Positions 1 through 7,968 of a stretch of 30,903 nucleotides of DNA are shown piece after piece. Position 1 is the stretch's first letter, and each line of letters begins with the position of its first letter. The translations under genes were made by a program, and so were the position numbers. The DNA lies in the IMG/VR virus record IMGVR_UViG_3300035661_000243, positions 1 through 30,903 of that record. One strand, 5' to 3'. The notes beneath the pieces are model-generated. The model was not told where the DNA came from. It made no database searches and saw only the letters and a program-made list of their open reading frames with translations. The stretch is from a virus.

Positions 1-1
1 G

Positions 2-814
2 CTAAATGAGAATTTTATTTACATTTCTTTTGATGAGGTTAAAGAACCTAAACCAAAAGTCATTGAAAATCGTTATTTAGGCATTGACATGAACCCATCA
101 AATATTGGATGTTCAATCATTGAAAATACAAAAGATGGTTCGGTTAAAGTCATTGCTGTTAGAGAATATTCTGTTAAAGTATTAATAGACAAGATAAAGA
201 ACTTAAATGTTGCTTCTTCTGATCCAAAGTTTAAACATTTAAACAATAAATTGAACTTTGAATCCATTCAAATAGCAAAGTCCATAAATGAACTTGCTAA
301 AGAGTACCATTGTAAAGGAATATTCATCGAGGACTTAAAATTCAAAGACAAAACTGGTGAAACTAGTGATTATAAATCCCATTCTTTCAATAGATTAACA
401 AAGAATTTATGGAAACGTGAAATGTTTAGTCAAAATTTAAAGAAACGTGCTCATTTAAGTGGCTTAACTTTTTATGAAGTCAGTCCAATGTATTCATCAA
501 TTATAGGTAATTTAATGTATGATTACACTGACCCAATAAATGCTTCTATAGAAATTGCTAGACGTGGCGCACAAGTCATATTTGAAAAAGAAAAAAATAA
601 AAGAAAATTCTATCCGGAATTTAAAATAAGCTCATTAAAGCACCAATGGAAGGAACAATTTAGTGAGTGTAAAGACTGGAAAGAAATATTTCTTAATCTA
701 AAAAACTCTAAAATGAAGTATAGAGTTTCTTTACCTAATGAACAATTAGGACGAGTTTTTAGCCTAAACTGTGTAAAAAGTTTGACTTTTTATCATAATT
801 GTTCATTCAATTAA
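2..814 (+). CDS. TnpB-like RuvC nuclease, 5'-truncated by window edge
   Basis: The reading frame is open to the left edge, so the gene starts outside the window. The first ATG inside it (89) lies after the first catalytic motif and cannot be the true start. Three RuvC-type motifs are visible: Y-L-G-I-D at 74-88 (Asp codon 86-88), I-F-I-E-D-L with Glu at 329-331, and Y-T-D-P-I-N-A-S with Asp at 530-532. This order and the ending A-S-I-E-I-A-R-R-G fit TnpB/IS605 OrfB-related proteins, which are RNA-guided nucleases. The CxxC zinc-ribbon pairs usual between the second and third motifs are absent. No TnpA or clear element ends are visible. It may be a domesticated phage nuclease or a homing-type element beside the replication genes; that role is inference. 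Confidence 0.75.
   Translation, partial: LNENFIYISFDEVKEPKPKVIENRYLGIDMNPSNIGCSIIENTKDGSVKVIAVREYSVKVLIDKIKNLNVASSDPKFKHLNNKLNFESIQIAKSINELAKEYHCKGIFIEDLKFKDKTGETSDYKSHSFNRLTKNLWKREMFSQNLKKRAHLSGLTFYEVSPMYSSIIGNLMYDYTDPINASIEIARRGAQVIFEKEKNKRKFYPEFKISSLKHQWKEQFSECKDWKEIFLNLKNSKMKYRVSLPNEQLGRVFSLNCVKSLTFYHNCSFN
774..792 (+). other. short perfect hairpin in the 3' end of the TnpB-like gene
   Basis: An 8-bp perfect stem (TAAAAAGT / ACTTTTTA) with a 3-nt loop lies about 20 nt before the stop codon. No U-tract follows, so it is a poor intrinsic terminator. TnpB genes often carry a guide RNA overlapping their 3' end, so it could be part of such an RNA. A chance AT-rich palindrome is equally possible. 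Confidence 0.25.
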
Positions 815-924
815 ATAGTTTTTGTACTTTATGATATTTCTATTAACAGAATACATGAACATAAAAATAAGCAAAACTTTATTCAAAAATCAACATATAA
901 CAATAAAAATTTATTTTAAACCTT

Positions 925-1671
925 ATGAAACATCAAATTAAAAAAATTGATTTAACTAATTTAGTGTCACTTATTAAACGTGTTAGTACAATGGACACGG
1001 CTGTGTATTTAAACATTGACAAAGATCAAATATGGTCTTCTGTTTATACACCAACTAGAGATGTTGTTAAATCTGTTGCGATGAAATTATCAACTGTTAT
1101 GGAATTTGAAAAACCATTAACGGAAACAATTAAATTGTCTTTTTATTCAGGACAAAAACTTTTACAAAGTTTAGGTTTTTTTGATAAAAACCAAATTTCG
1201 GCCGAAATTGAAACTTTCGAAGAAGAAAATGTTGTTTATGCAGAAAAAATTATATTGAAAGATAATACTTTGAAAATTACAATCTTTTGCCAAGATATTT
1301 CAATGGGATTTACTTCAATGACACCAGATCAAATTAAAAAAGTATTTGACGAAAGTACTAAAATGTATGATTTTAAATTATCATTAGAAAATCTTGGAAA
1401 AATTGCATCACTTCAATCACTTGATAAAAATGAATATTTAACAATATATGCAGATTCCGAAGGAGTACATGCCAAATGTGATTCATTTGATATTATTTTA
1501 GATGATAAATATACACAACCAAAAACAAGTAAAGACTCTGTATTTTTCAAAACACATCTTCAAAAAATGGATAAAGAAACATACGATGTTATTGTATGTG
1601 ACCAAAAAATTCTTTACTATTCAACTGAATCTAATACAAAATTAGCAACAAATTTAGTAGTTATAGATTAA
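925..1671 (+). CDS. 45: Sliding clamp (gp45-like)
   Basis: This 248-residue protein is close in length to the T4 clamp gp45 (228). It has the alternating beta-strand pattern and the closing strands I-L-Y-Y-S-T-E-S ... L-A-T-N-L-V-V-I-D expected of a PCNA-fold clamp. There is no single diagnostic motif, so the call also rests on position: its stop codon is one base before the start of a DNA polymerase gene. In T4 the clamp tethers gp43 to DNA and also acts as co-activator of gp55-directed late transcription. Both partners are encoded in this window. The 110-nt gap upstream (815-924) is AT-rich with no confident promoter or terminator. Confidence 0.65.
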   Translation: MKHQIKKIDLTNLVSLIKRVSTMDTAVYLNIDKDQIWSSVYTPTRDVVKSVAMKLSTVMEFEKPLTETIKLSFYSGQKLLQSLGFFDKNQISAEIETFEEENVVYAEKIILKDNTLKITIFCQDISMGFTSMTPDQIKKVFDESTKMYDFKLSLENLGKIASLQSLDKNEYLTIYADSEGVHAKCDSFDIILDDKYTQPKTSKDSVFFKTHLQKMDKETYDVIVCDQKILYYSTESNTKLATNLVVID

Positions 1672-1672
1672 A

Positions 1673-2410
1673 ATGATAAACCCTCAATCGTTAACACAAC
1701 AAGAACTTGAAGACCTTGACTATTCTACGCTTAGTAATGAAGAACTTGAAGCCTTCAAGACTTTTGCAAAAAATTGCGCATCACAAGAACAATCCATTAA
1801 ATTAACTATTAATTCTATTTACGGAGCGTTCGGAAATGAATTTTTTCATTTTTACAATTCAGATATTGCTGAAACTATTACACTTCAAGGACAAGAAGCA
1901 ATTAGACATACAGAAAAAATGATTGAAATGTATTTTCATGAAATTTTTCATAAAGATGTTGAACTTCATAGAAAATTAGGAGTACCAGAAGGATTTAAAG
2001 TGCCAAAAATAAAAGGAACTATTTACAAATATGGTGACACGGATAGTGTTGAAAAATCATCTACTGTAATTGATAATATTTTAGGAGAATTGTCAATAGA
2101 AGAGTTTTTTAAATTTTATTCAAAAAATGGCTACACAATAGATTTGAATCAAAATGAAGTTGTAACATTAAATGAAGGTTTTGTAAAAATACTAAATTGG
2201 GATGATAAATTAAAATGGTCGTCAGTAAAACATATCATTAGACACAAAGTCAAAAAACAAAAATGGAAAGTTATATCAAAAAGTGGTAAATTTATTGAAA
2301 TAACAGATGACCATAGTATAATGGTTTTGCGAAATGGTGCAAAAATAAAAATAAAAGCATCTGAAATAGATGTTAAAAATGATTTACTTATTGGTGTAAA
2401 AAAGTTGTAA
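1673..2410 (+). CDS. 43: DNA polymerase gp43, middle fragment fused to N-half of a split intein
   Basis: Residues 1-124 are family B polymerase sequence. Motif B is K-L-T-I-N-S-I-Y-G at 43-51, and motif C begins at 120-124 (Y-G-D-T-D). Residue Ser125 starts a 121-residue N-intein that includes block B (I-T-D-D-H-S-I). The C-half at 3652 begins, after its terminal His-Asn, with S-G-Y-L-S-F. Ligation therefore restores YGDTD-SGYLSF, a complete motif C. The start ATG follows the gp45 stop by one base (TAAAATG). The exonuclease domain and motif A, about 500 residues in T4 gp43, are missing from this ORF. They must lie outside the window, so the polymerase appears to be in at least three pieces. 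The 3' end is followed by an endonuclease gene. Confidence 0.88.
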   Translation: MINPQSLTQQELEDLDYSTLSNEELEAFKTFAKNCASQEQSIKLTINSIYGAFGNEFFHFYNSDIAETITLQGQEAIRHTEKMIEMYFHEIFHKDVELHRKLGVPEGFKVPKIKGTIYKYGDTDSVEKSSTVIDNILGELSIEEFFKFYSKNGYTIDLNQNEVVTLNEGFVKILNWDDKLKWSSVKHIIRHKVKKQKWKVISKSGKFIEITDDHSIMVLRNGAKIKIKASEIDVKNDLLIGVKKL

Positions 2411-2427
2411 ATTTAATCACTTTATTA

Positions 2428-2472
2428 AGTATCTTTGTGATATATAAATAAAACATATAATATGGAGATACT
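2428..2472 (+). promoter_or_regulatory. Inverted repeat flanking a late promoter and covering an endonuclease start codon
   Basis: AGTATCT at 2428-2434 is the exact reverse complement of AGATACT at 2466-2472. G-U and A-U pairs can extend the stem through 2462-2465, which includes the ATG at 2462. The late promoter (2439-2452) lies in the loop. Read-through RNA from upstream would form the stem. RNA started at the late promoter would lack the 5' arm. This matches the logic known for T4 I-TevI, where early transcripts hide the start site. The function is inferred from geometry. Confidence 0.55.
2439..2452 (+). promoter_or_regulatory. T4-type late promoter for the gene 43 endonuclease
   Basis: GATATATAAATAAA contains the T4 late element TATAAATA (2443-2450). 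It matches motifs placed before gp15, gp20 and other virion genes in the window. Predicted initiation is near 2457, only a few bases before the ATG at 2462. Confidence 0.75.
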
Positions 2473-3682
2473 CGATTTAAAGAAATTAATTAAAAAACAA
2501 AAATCAACTAATGATAAAAATATTTATGCTTATATTGACTTAAAATTTTTTCCTAATTCTGCTAAGTGTATTATTTGTAATAATAGTATATTTTATGATG
2601 GTAGTTCATATAAAATAAGCAATTCTACTATTAAAAAAATAGGTAAATCAGATGAACTAACTAAAAAAGTAAATGAAACTACTTATAATTTATGTGTTTG
2701 TGAAAGTTGTTTAATAGATAAATTTCCTTCATATAAATTAAAAACAAAAAATAGAGTATTTAATACACTAAATGATATAACTTGTTTTGCTTTTAATATA
2801 AATGAATCTGATAAGCAAATACAAAGGAAAAAATTAGGTATAACGTTAGAAAATTCTATAAATAGACATGGTGATATTAAAGGTAGAGAAATATATGAAA
2901 ATTATTGTAAATTACAAGCAGAAAAAAATAAATTTGAATATAAAAAATTAAAGTACGGTTGGACAAAATCAGAATTTGATGAATTTAATAAATCAAGAGC
3001 TATAACAGAAAAAAATTTAATAAGTAAATATGGTGATACTGAAGGTAAAATAAGGTTTGAAAATTACAAAGCTAAGCAAGCCTATGTCGGAAATTCAAAA
3101 GATTATTTTATTGAAAAATATGGTTATGTTGAAGGATTAAAGAAATATGCAAATGTTTGTAAACAAAAAGGTATTACATCTAGCAATCTTATTAGATTAT
3201 ATGGTAATGAAATTGGTTTAAAAAAATACAAAGAATTTATAGAAAAAACTACTAGTCATTTATATTCTAATGTGTCTCAAGAGCTTTTTTCTACTTTAGA
3301 TAAATCAATAGAAGAATTAAATTTAACTACATATTATGCAACTAAAAATATGGAATTTGGTAAATATTTAAAATCATTAGGAAAATATGTTAAACTTGAT
3401 TATTTTATAAATGAATTAAATTTATGTATTGAATTCAATGGAGACTTATATCACGCTAATCCAGAAATTTATTCAGCTAACGATAAAGCATTTTTCTTTA
3501 ATAAGAAATTAAAAGCTATTGATATTTGGAAAAATGACTTAGAAAGGTATAAAACTTTAAACGAAGAACATAATATAACAACTATAGTAATTTGGGAATC
3601 AGATTACAATTTAAACAAAACACAAATTATTAATAATCTTAAAGAAAAAATATGGAATTTGACTATGAATTTGAGGAAATAG
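2462..3682 (+). CDS. EDxHD (Vsr-like) homing endonuclease between the gene 43 intein halves
   Basis: This 406-residue protein sits between the two halves of the fractured polymerase gene. The N-terminus has two cysteine pairs (C36/C39, C80/C83) likely to form a zinc site. The middle carries at least four repeats of the type Y-G-(x)2-E-G-(x)3-Y, probably DNA-binding modules. The C-terminal nuclease domain has I-E-F-N-G-D-L-Y-H with E324, D328 and H331, then W-E-S-D at 378-381. This is the signature of the EDxHD family (I-Bth0305I type, Vsr fold). It is expected to cut the uninterrupted gene 43 allele and so spread the insertion. Its last 31 nt overlap the start of the polymerase C-half. It is probably expressed late (promoter and hairpin upstream). 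Confidence 0.85.
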   Translation: MEILDLKKLIKKQKSTNDKNIYAYIDLKFFPNSAKCIICNNSIFYDGSSYKISNSTIKKIGKSDELTKKVNETTYNLCVCESCLIDKFPSYKLKTKNRVFNTLNDITCFAFNINESDKQIQRKKLGITLENSINRHGDIKGREIYENYCKLQAEKNKFEYKKLKYGWTKSEFDEFNKSRAITEKNLISKYGDTEGKIRFENYKAKQAYVGNSKDYFIEKYGYVEGLKKYANVCKQKGITSSNLIRLYGNEIGLKKYKEFIEKTTSHLYSNVSQELFSTLDKSIEELNLTTYYATKNMEFGKYLKSLGKYVKLDYFINELNLCIEFNGDLYHANPEIYSANDKAFFFNKKLKAIDIWKNDLERYKTLNEEHNITTIVIWESDYNLNKTQIINNLKEKIWNLTMNLRK

Positions 3683-4608
3683 AATCAGTTGAATGTTTAG
3701 GAGATTTTGAAGATGAATATGTTTATGATATAGAAATGCACGATGATACGCATACATTTATCGCAAATAATTTATTAGTTCACAATTCTGGTTATCTTTC
3801 TTTTGGTGAAGTTATGGAAGCTGTTAAATGGCAAGGAACTGAAAAAGACTTTGTTATGGCTCTTAATGATTTTAGACTTGCTAAGTTCATTAAAAATGTA
3901 TTAAATGATTTTGCTACTGTTAGAAATACAAATAACTTTTTGGATTTTGAACTTGAAACTATTGCTGAATCAGCAATTTTTGTTGCAAAGAAAAAATATG
4001 TACAAAACATAGTTTGGAAAGATGGCAAAAACTTTGATCCATTAACTTATATTAAAACAACAGGACTTGAAATTGTTCAATCATCATCACCTCCATTTGC
4101 AAGACAAAAGTTGATTGAAGTTATTAAAGTAATATTCAAAAAGAAAACGCTTAAATATGAAGACAATGCAGATTTAGTAAAACTTCTTAAATCAATTAAA
4201 GAAGAATTCAAATTAACAAATCTGGAAAAATTATCTGTTTCTTTTTCAATTTCTGATTATAATAAATACATTTTAAATGATGTTGATAAATTAGAAATTG
4301 CTTCAAAATGTCCAGTTCATGTTAGGGCAGCAGGAAATTTCAATTATCTTGTAAATAAAGCAAACTTAAAAACAAAATATGAATTAATACATACAGGTGA
4401 TAAAATTAAATTTTATTACACAAATGAAAATGCTTGTGATGTATTTGCATTTAAACCAGGTATTTTCCCATCTGAAATAGCTCCAAAAATGGATATTGAT
4501 AAACAATTTGAAAATGTTATAATCAATCCTCTTAATAGAGTTATTGTTGCTGCAGGATTACCTCCGCTAAATCCAGTACTTTCATATTACAAAAATACTC
4601 TTTTTTAA
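3652..4608 (+). CDS. 43: DNA polymerase gp43, C-terminal fragment preceded by C-half of split intein
   Basis: Residues 1-45 are the C-intein: block F (Y-V-Y-D-I-E-M-H-D-D-T-H-T-F-I-A-N) and block G ending L-V-H-N. The extein starts at Ser46 with S-G-Y-L-S-F-G-E-V. The remaining 273 residues align with the T4 gp43 C-terminus: T-G-L-E-I-V-Q-S-S-S-P matches its M-G-M-E-T-Q-Q-S-S-T-P, and C-P-V-H-V-R-A matches C-P-F-H-I-R. The final L-S-Y-Y-K-N-T-L-F resembles a clamp-binding tail. The start overlaps the end of the endonuclease gene in another frame, suggesting translational coupling. Trans-splicing with the 1673 product rebuilds palm motif C and the thumb. Confidence 0.88.
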   Translation: MEFDYEFEEIESVECLGDFEDEYVYDIEMHDDTHTFIANNLLVHNSGYLSFGEVMEAVKWQGTEKDFVMALNDFRLAKFIKNVLNDFATVRNTNNFLDFELETIAESAIFVAKKKYVQNIVWKDGKNFDPLTYIKTTGLEIVQSSSPPFARQKLIEVIKVIFKKKTLKYEDNADLVKLLKSIKEEFKLTNLEKLSVSFSISDYNKYILNDVDKLEIASKCPVHVRAAGNFNYLVNKANLKTKYELIHTGDKIKFYYTNENACDVFAFKPGIFPSEIAPKMDIDKQFENVIINPLNRVIVAAGLPPLNPVLSYYKNTLF

Positions 4609-4624
4609 AAAATAAAAATTAAAT

Positions 4625-4918
4625 ATGGCAAAGGAATTAAAAACTTTTTCTCTTGATGAAGTAAGAAAAGAATTAAAAACGATTAATCAATTTGGTGGTG
4701 TAATTTCTAGTACTGATTTTACGAAAACGTTAGAATATATTGGTACTGGAAATTATCATTTAAATGCGTTATTTTCAGGAGACTTATTTAAAGGAATTCC
4801 TTGTAATAAAGGGGTTGCTATTGTTGGTGAATCAGGCTGTGTACAAAAAAATCAAAGGATAAAGATATATAAAATAAAATCTAATCCTAATGCAAAACAC
4901 AAAATTATCAATATGTGA
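4625..4918 (+). CDS. uvsX: UvsX recombinase, N-terminal fragment with a 26-residue N-intein
   Basis: Residues 1-71 are the N-terminal part of a RecA/UvsX-type strand-exchange protein, ending in the first half of Walker A (V-A-I-V-G-E-S-G). Cys72 begins the intein (C-V-Q-K-N-Q-R-I-K-I-Y-K-I-K) and the ORF stops after only 26 intein residues. Block B and later parts lie in the downstream piece at 6097, so this is an atypically split intein with a very short N-half. Ligation to T-A-K-T gives G-E-S-G-T-A-K-T, a Walker A variant with Ala before Lys; T4 UvsX also varies there. The 3' end contains a late promoter motif and overlaps the next gene start (4890). Confidence 0.85.
   Translation: MAKELKTFSLDEVRKELKTINQFGGVISSTDFTKTLEYIGTGNYHLNALFSGDLFKGIPCNKGVAIVGESGCVQKNQRIKIYKIKSNPNAKHKIINM
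4864..4879 (+). promoter_or_regulatory. Late promoter inside the uvsX N-intein, for the endonuclease at 4890
   Basis: GATATATAAAATAAAA has one extra A relative to the common motif and is identical to the element before gp21 (24283-24298). It lies within coding sequence, 11 nt before the ATG at 4890. AGGAT (4856-4860) and ATCCT (4884-4888) could form a weak 5-bp stem around it. Confidence 0.55.
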
Positions 4919-6095
4919 TTTATATTTTGAAAACTCTGTTAAAAATAAAACAATACATAAAAAAAATCCTGTAGATATTTTAGAATTTCATAAAAATATA
5001 CAAATAAGTTGTAATTTTTCAGATAATCCTAATTTAACTGTTTTAAAAAATTTATATAAGTTTTATTGTGAAAATTTCCATTTGTATGATAATTATAAAA
5101 AACGTAATTTTGGTAATCCTTATAAACTTTTAAAATTACATCCTAATTGTAGAAATTTAAAGTACTATTTAGATAGAGGATATAGCGAAGAATTTGGATT
5201 ATCAAAAATAAAAAAATTGCAGGCAACTTGTAATATAGAAATAGCAAAAAAAATACAATCAACATTAAAAAATAATCCAAATTTAGATAAAATAAATAAG
5301 TCTAAGGGTAATAGCAATAGATGGGAATTTTATTTAGACAAAATTAATCCTAATACTAATTTGTTATTTACCGAAATAGAAGCAAGAGAAAAAATTTATA
5401 ATAAACAAAGAACTGGATTTGTTAATCTTTGGAAAAATCATAAAAATGGTACCAAAGAAATGTTAACAAACATGCAATTAAAGTATTATTTAAACAAAGG
5501 ACTGGACTTACAAGATGCTAAAAATGCATTAGTAGAAAGAAAGTTACAAGGTGCTTTTACATTAGAAAATTGTATATTAAAATATGGAAAGGAAATAGGA
5601 ACTAATAAATTTATAGAAAGGCAGATTAAATGGAGATCTACAATGAATTCCAAATCCGATGAAGATAAAAACCAAATTAAAATAAAACAAAGGCTAAGAT
5701 TACCTAGAGTATCAAGTGTTTCAATTAAATTATTTGAGTCTATTATTTCTTCTTTAAATTTATGTATTGATGATGTATATTTTAATAACCCTGAATATTT
5801 TATTTATGATGATTTAACAAAACGATTATATTTTTATGATTTTGTTATACCTTCTAAAAAAATAGCAATAGAATACAATGGAACAACATTTCATCCTAAA
5901 CCAGATGCAACCGAAGAAGAAAAATTAACTTGGTTTAACCCATTAAAAAAAATGAATTATTTTGATAATTTAATTTTCGATAATTATAAAAATAATTTAA
6001 TAATTCAAAAAGGATACGATTTGCTTGTTGTATGGGATGATGATCCTTTTAAATTAGAAAAATGCATAGAATTTATAAAAAATAAAATTGTATAA
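4890..6095 (+). CDS. EDxHD-family homing endonuclease between the uvsX intein halves, altered active site
   Basis: This 401-residue protein overlaps the end of uvsX-N by 29 nt and stops one base before uvsX-C. The central part carries the module Y-Y-L-N-K-G-L-D-L-(x)-D-A followed by F-T-L-E-N-C-I-L-K-Y-G-K-E-I-G, shared with the endonucleases in genes 41 and 46 and probably DNA-binding. The C-terminal nuclease domain has Y-D-F and then I-E-Y-N-G-T-T-F-H (E328, H335). The Asp that the other three enzymes have after N-G is Thr332 here. Loss of this residue may reduce or abolish cleavage, or another acidic residue may substitute. The ending L-L-V-V-W-D-D-D is the counterpart of the W-E-(S/I)-D motif in the other three. 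Expression is probably late. Confidence 0.8.
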   Translation: MQNTKLSICDLYFENSVKNKTIHKKNPVDILEFHKNIQISCNFSDNPNLTVLKNLYKFYCENFHLYDNYKKRNFGNPYKLLKLHPNCRNLKYYLDRGYSEEFGLSKIKKLQATCNIEIAKKIQSTLKNNPNLDKINKSKGNSNRWEFYLDKINPNTNLLFTEIEAREKIYNKQRTGFVNLWKNHKNGTKEMLTNMQLKYYLNKGLDLQDAKNALVERKLQGAFTLENCILKYGKEIGTNKFIERQIKWRSTMNSKSDEDKNQIKIKQRLRLPRVSSVSIKLFESIISSLNLCIDDVYFNNPEYFIYDDLTKRLYFYDFVIPSKKIAIEYNGTTFHPKPDATEEEKLTWFNPLKKMNYFDNLIFDNYKNNLIIQKGYDLLVVWDDDPFKLEKCIEFIKNKIV

Positions 6096-6096
6096 A

Positions 6097-7569
6097 ATGA
6101 CAAAAAAAGAAAAAATAAAAGAATTGCTAATGTATCCTGAATGGGATATTGAAAAAATTCAAGCTATTGCAAGTGAAGACTTTGACCGTATTTTTGATTT
6201 GCATTGTGAAAAATACAGCGAATTTGTTGAAGCAGGCGATTTAGTTTTAAATTATACAAATTCTAATTTTTTAATAGATACACCAGATGGTTATCAATTG
6301 TTAGGTGACTTTTTTATTAAAAAACCAAGGAAGATTTTTCAATTAGAAACAATTGATAAAAAAATCAAAGTTTCGGAAGATCATTTAATAGAAAGTAGAT
6401 TTAATCTCGATTTTGAATTTACTAAAAATTTAAAAGTTGGTGACTTAATTTTAACTAATACAGGCTATCAAAAGGTAATTAGCAATGTTGAAATTGGGGA
6501 AGAAGAAGTGTATGATTGGGAAGTTTTACATGAAAATCATAGATATTGGTGTGATGGAATATCTTCACATAACACAGCAAAAACTTTTGCAATGTTAAAT
6601 ATAGCAAGAAATGCACAAGAACTTGGTTATTATGTAGTTTATTATGATACTGAAGGTGCTATTGATGTTGACTCTATTAAAGGATTTGATATTGATGGTA
6701 CAAAATTTGATCATCAACCAATGTCAGATTTAGCTAAGTTTAGAACTTCTATTACTACTTTAGTTAAAAAATTAATGGAAGCTAAAGAAAAAGGTTTTCA
6801 AATTCCAAAGATTGCAATTTTCTTAGACTCTTTAGGTATGTTAGCAACTACTAAAGAAATTGATGATGCATTAGGTGGTAATACTGCTGCAGATATGACA
6901 CGTGCTAAGATAATTAGATCATTGTTTCGTATTATTACTTCTGACTTATCTTGTTTAGGTATTCCCATGATTATGTCGAACCATACATACGCGTCAGTTG
7001 GAATTTTTCCTTCTGTTAATATTTCAGGTGGTGGAGGTATTATTTACGCACCTTCTATTATTGTTAATTTATCAAAAGCAAAATTAAAAGATGGGGCTGT
7101 TCAAACAGGCATTATTGTTACTGCAACTGCGTTAAAAAATCGTTATGTTAAACCTCAATCTATTAAACTACATATTAGATGGGATATGGGTATGAATCCT
7201 TATATTGGAATGGAAGAATATATTTCTTGGAATGTTTGTGGAATTCAAAAAGGAAACATACTAACAGCAAAAGAATATGAAAAGCTAAATGATAAAGACA
7301 AAACTTTAGCACAACCTTTTAATGCTAAAACAGGGGAATTAGTGTATTTTACACCTAAAGAAACTGCTCGTAATTTTATTGTTAAACATTTAGGAGAAGG
7401 AATTCCTCCAAGTAAATTGTTTACCGCGGAAGTTTTTAACCAAGAAGTATTAGAAGCCATTAATGAAAAATGCATCAAACCAAGGTTTACTTATGGATTA
7501 GATGATGAAATTACAGATGAATATCTAGATGACTTAATTGATGACTCAGGAGAACTAAATGTTGACTAA
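6097..7569 (+). CDS. uvsX: UvsX recombinase, C-terminal fragment preceded by a long C-intein
   Basis: The ATG at 6097, one base after the endonuclease stop, is preferred over an in-frame TTG at 6088. Residues 1-159 form the C-intein: a helical N-terminal extension, block B (V-S-E-D-H-L-I), block F (V-Y-D-W-E-V-L-H-E-N-H-R-Y-W) and block G ending S-S-H-N. The extein starts at Thr160 (T-A-K-T-F), completing Walker A. Walker B is probably I-A-I-F-L-D-S. The extein ends in an acidic tail (D-D-E-I-T-D-E-Y-L-D-D-L-I-D-D), as is common for UvsX. The spliced product would be about 402 residues against 390 for T4 UvsX. UvsX forms the presynaptic filament for recombination-dependent replication. Confidence 0.88.
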   Translation: MTKKEKIKELLMYPEWDIEKIQAIASEDFDRIFDLHCEKYSEFVEAGDLVLNYTNSNFLIDTPDGYQLLGDFFIKKPRKIFQLETIDKKIKVSEDHLIESRFNLDFEFTKNLKVGDLILTNTGYQKVISNVEIGEEEVYDWEVLHENHRYWCDGISSHNTAKTFAMLNIARNAQELGYYVVYYDTEGAIDVDSIKGFDIDGTKFDHQPMSDLAKFRTSITTLVKKLMEAKEKGFQIPKIAIFLDSLGMLATTKEIDDALGGNTAADMTRAKIIRSLFRIITSDLSCLGIPMIMSNHTYASVGIFPSVNISGGGGIIYAPSIIVNLSKAKLKDGAVQTGIIVTATALKNRYVKPQSIKLHIRWDMGMNPYIGMEEYISWNVCGIQKGNILTAKEYEKLNDKDKTLAQPFNAKTGELVYFTPKETARNFIVKHLGEGIPPSKLFTAEVFNQEVLEAINEKCIKPRFTYGLDDEITDEYLDDLIDDSGELNVD

Positions 7570-7880
7570 TGGATTTGAAAAACTTAAAATTAAAGTACAT
7601 ATTAGGGTCATATAAAAGTGACCCTAATTTTCCAACAATAGAAGATTTTGAATACTTTTATTTAGATTGGATAAGTAGTTCAACACAAATGGCGGCGTTA
7701 GAACAACGAAGGATTAGTGAAAATGATCCAACGGGTCATTTTTTTGTATACAATTTTTTATTGCAATATCTGGATAATGACAAAGAAAAAACCGATAAAC
7801 TTCTTAACACTCTCATAGAGTCCGGTAATGTAGCCCCACCAAGGAAAAAGGTTTATAAAATTTTAAAATTTGATTATTAA
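7569..7880 (+). CDS. Unknown small protein between uvsX and gene 41
   Basis: The product has 103 residues, is soluble-looking and rich in aromatic residues, with no signal peptide or membrane segment. Its ATG overlaps the uvsX-C stop (TAATG), implying translational coupling to uvsX. The position matches T4 gene 40, which lies between uvsX and 41, but I see no sequence evidence for gp40. The gene ends at a strong intrinsic terminator, so it closes the 45-43-uvsX transcription unit. Function not recognised. Confidence 0.75.
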   Translation: MDLKNLKLKYILGSYKSDPNFPTIEDFEYFYLDWISSSTQMAALEQRRISENDPTGHFFVYNFLLQYLDNDKEKTDKLLNTLIESGNVAPPRKKVYKILKFDY

Positions 7881-7910
7881 GGTACTCGAAAGAGTACCTT
7901 TTGTTATTTT
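7879..7910 (+). terminator. Intrinsic terminator after the uvsX operon
   Basis: A 9-bp perfect stem AAGGTACTC / GAGTACCTT (7879-7887, 7892-7900) closed by a GAAA tetraloop is followed by a T-rich run (TTGTTATTTT). It separates the 45-43-uvsX unit from gene 41. Confidence 0.85.
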
Positions 7911-7941
7911 TGTAAACTTTAGTCATTCTGGTGCATATAAT
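7908..7941 (+). promoter_or_regulatory. Candidate early or middle promoter for gene 41
   Basis: A TTTTG at 7908-7912 is followed after about 23 nt by TATAAT (7936-7941), which runs into TTTC. It lies just past the terminator and 28 nt before the gene 41 start. The TTG ... TA-rich arrangement is compatible with a host sigma-70-type or Bacteroidota-type promoter. Evidence is position plus loose motif only. Confidence 0.35.
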
Positions 7942-7968
7942 TTCTAAATAACTTAATAAATATCTTAT

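Noticed and set aside
4910-4920. Sequencing error as the reason uvsX-N stops so early
   Set aside because: Three independent N-halves (uvsX, 41, 46) stop at about the same intein length, and each C-half starts with its own ATG and contains the rest of the intein.
7569-7880. Gene 40 by synteny with T4
   Set aside because: Position fits, but there is no sequence resemblance I can defend and no membrane-associated segment.
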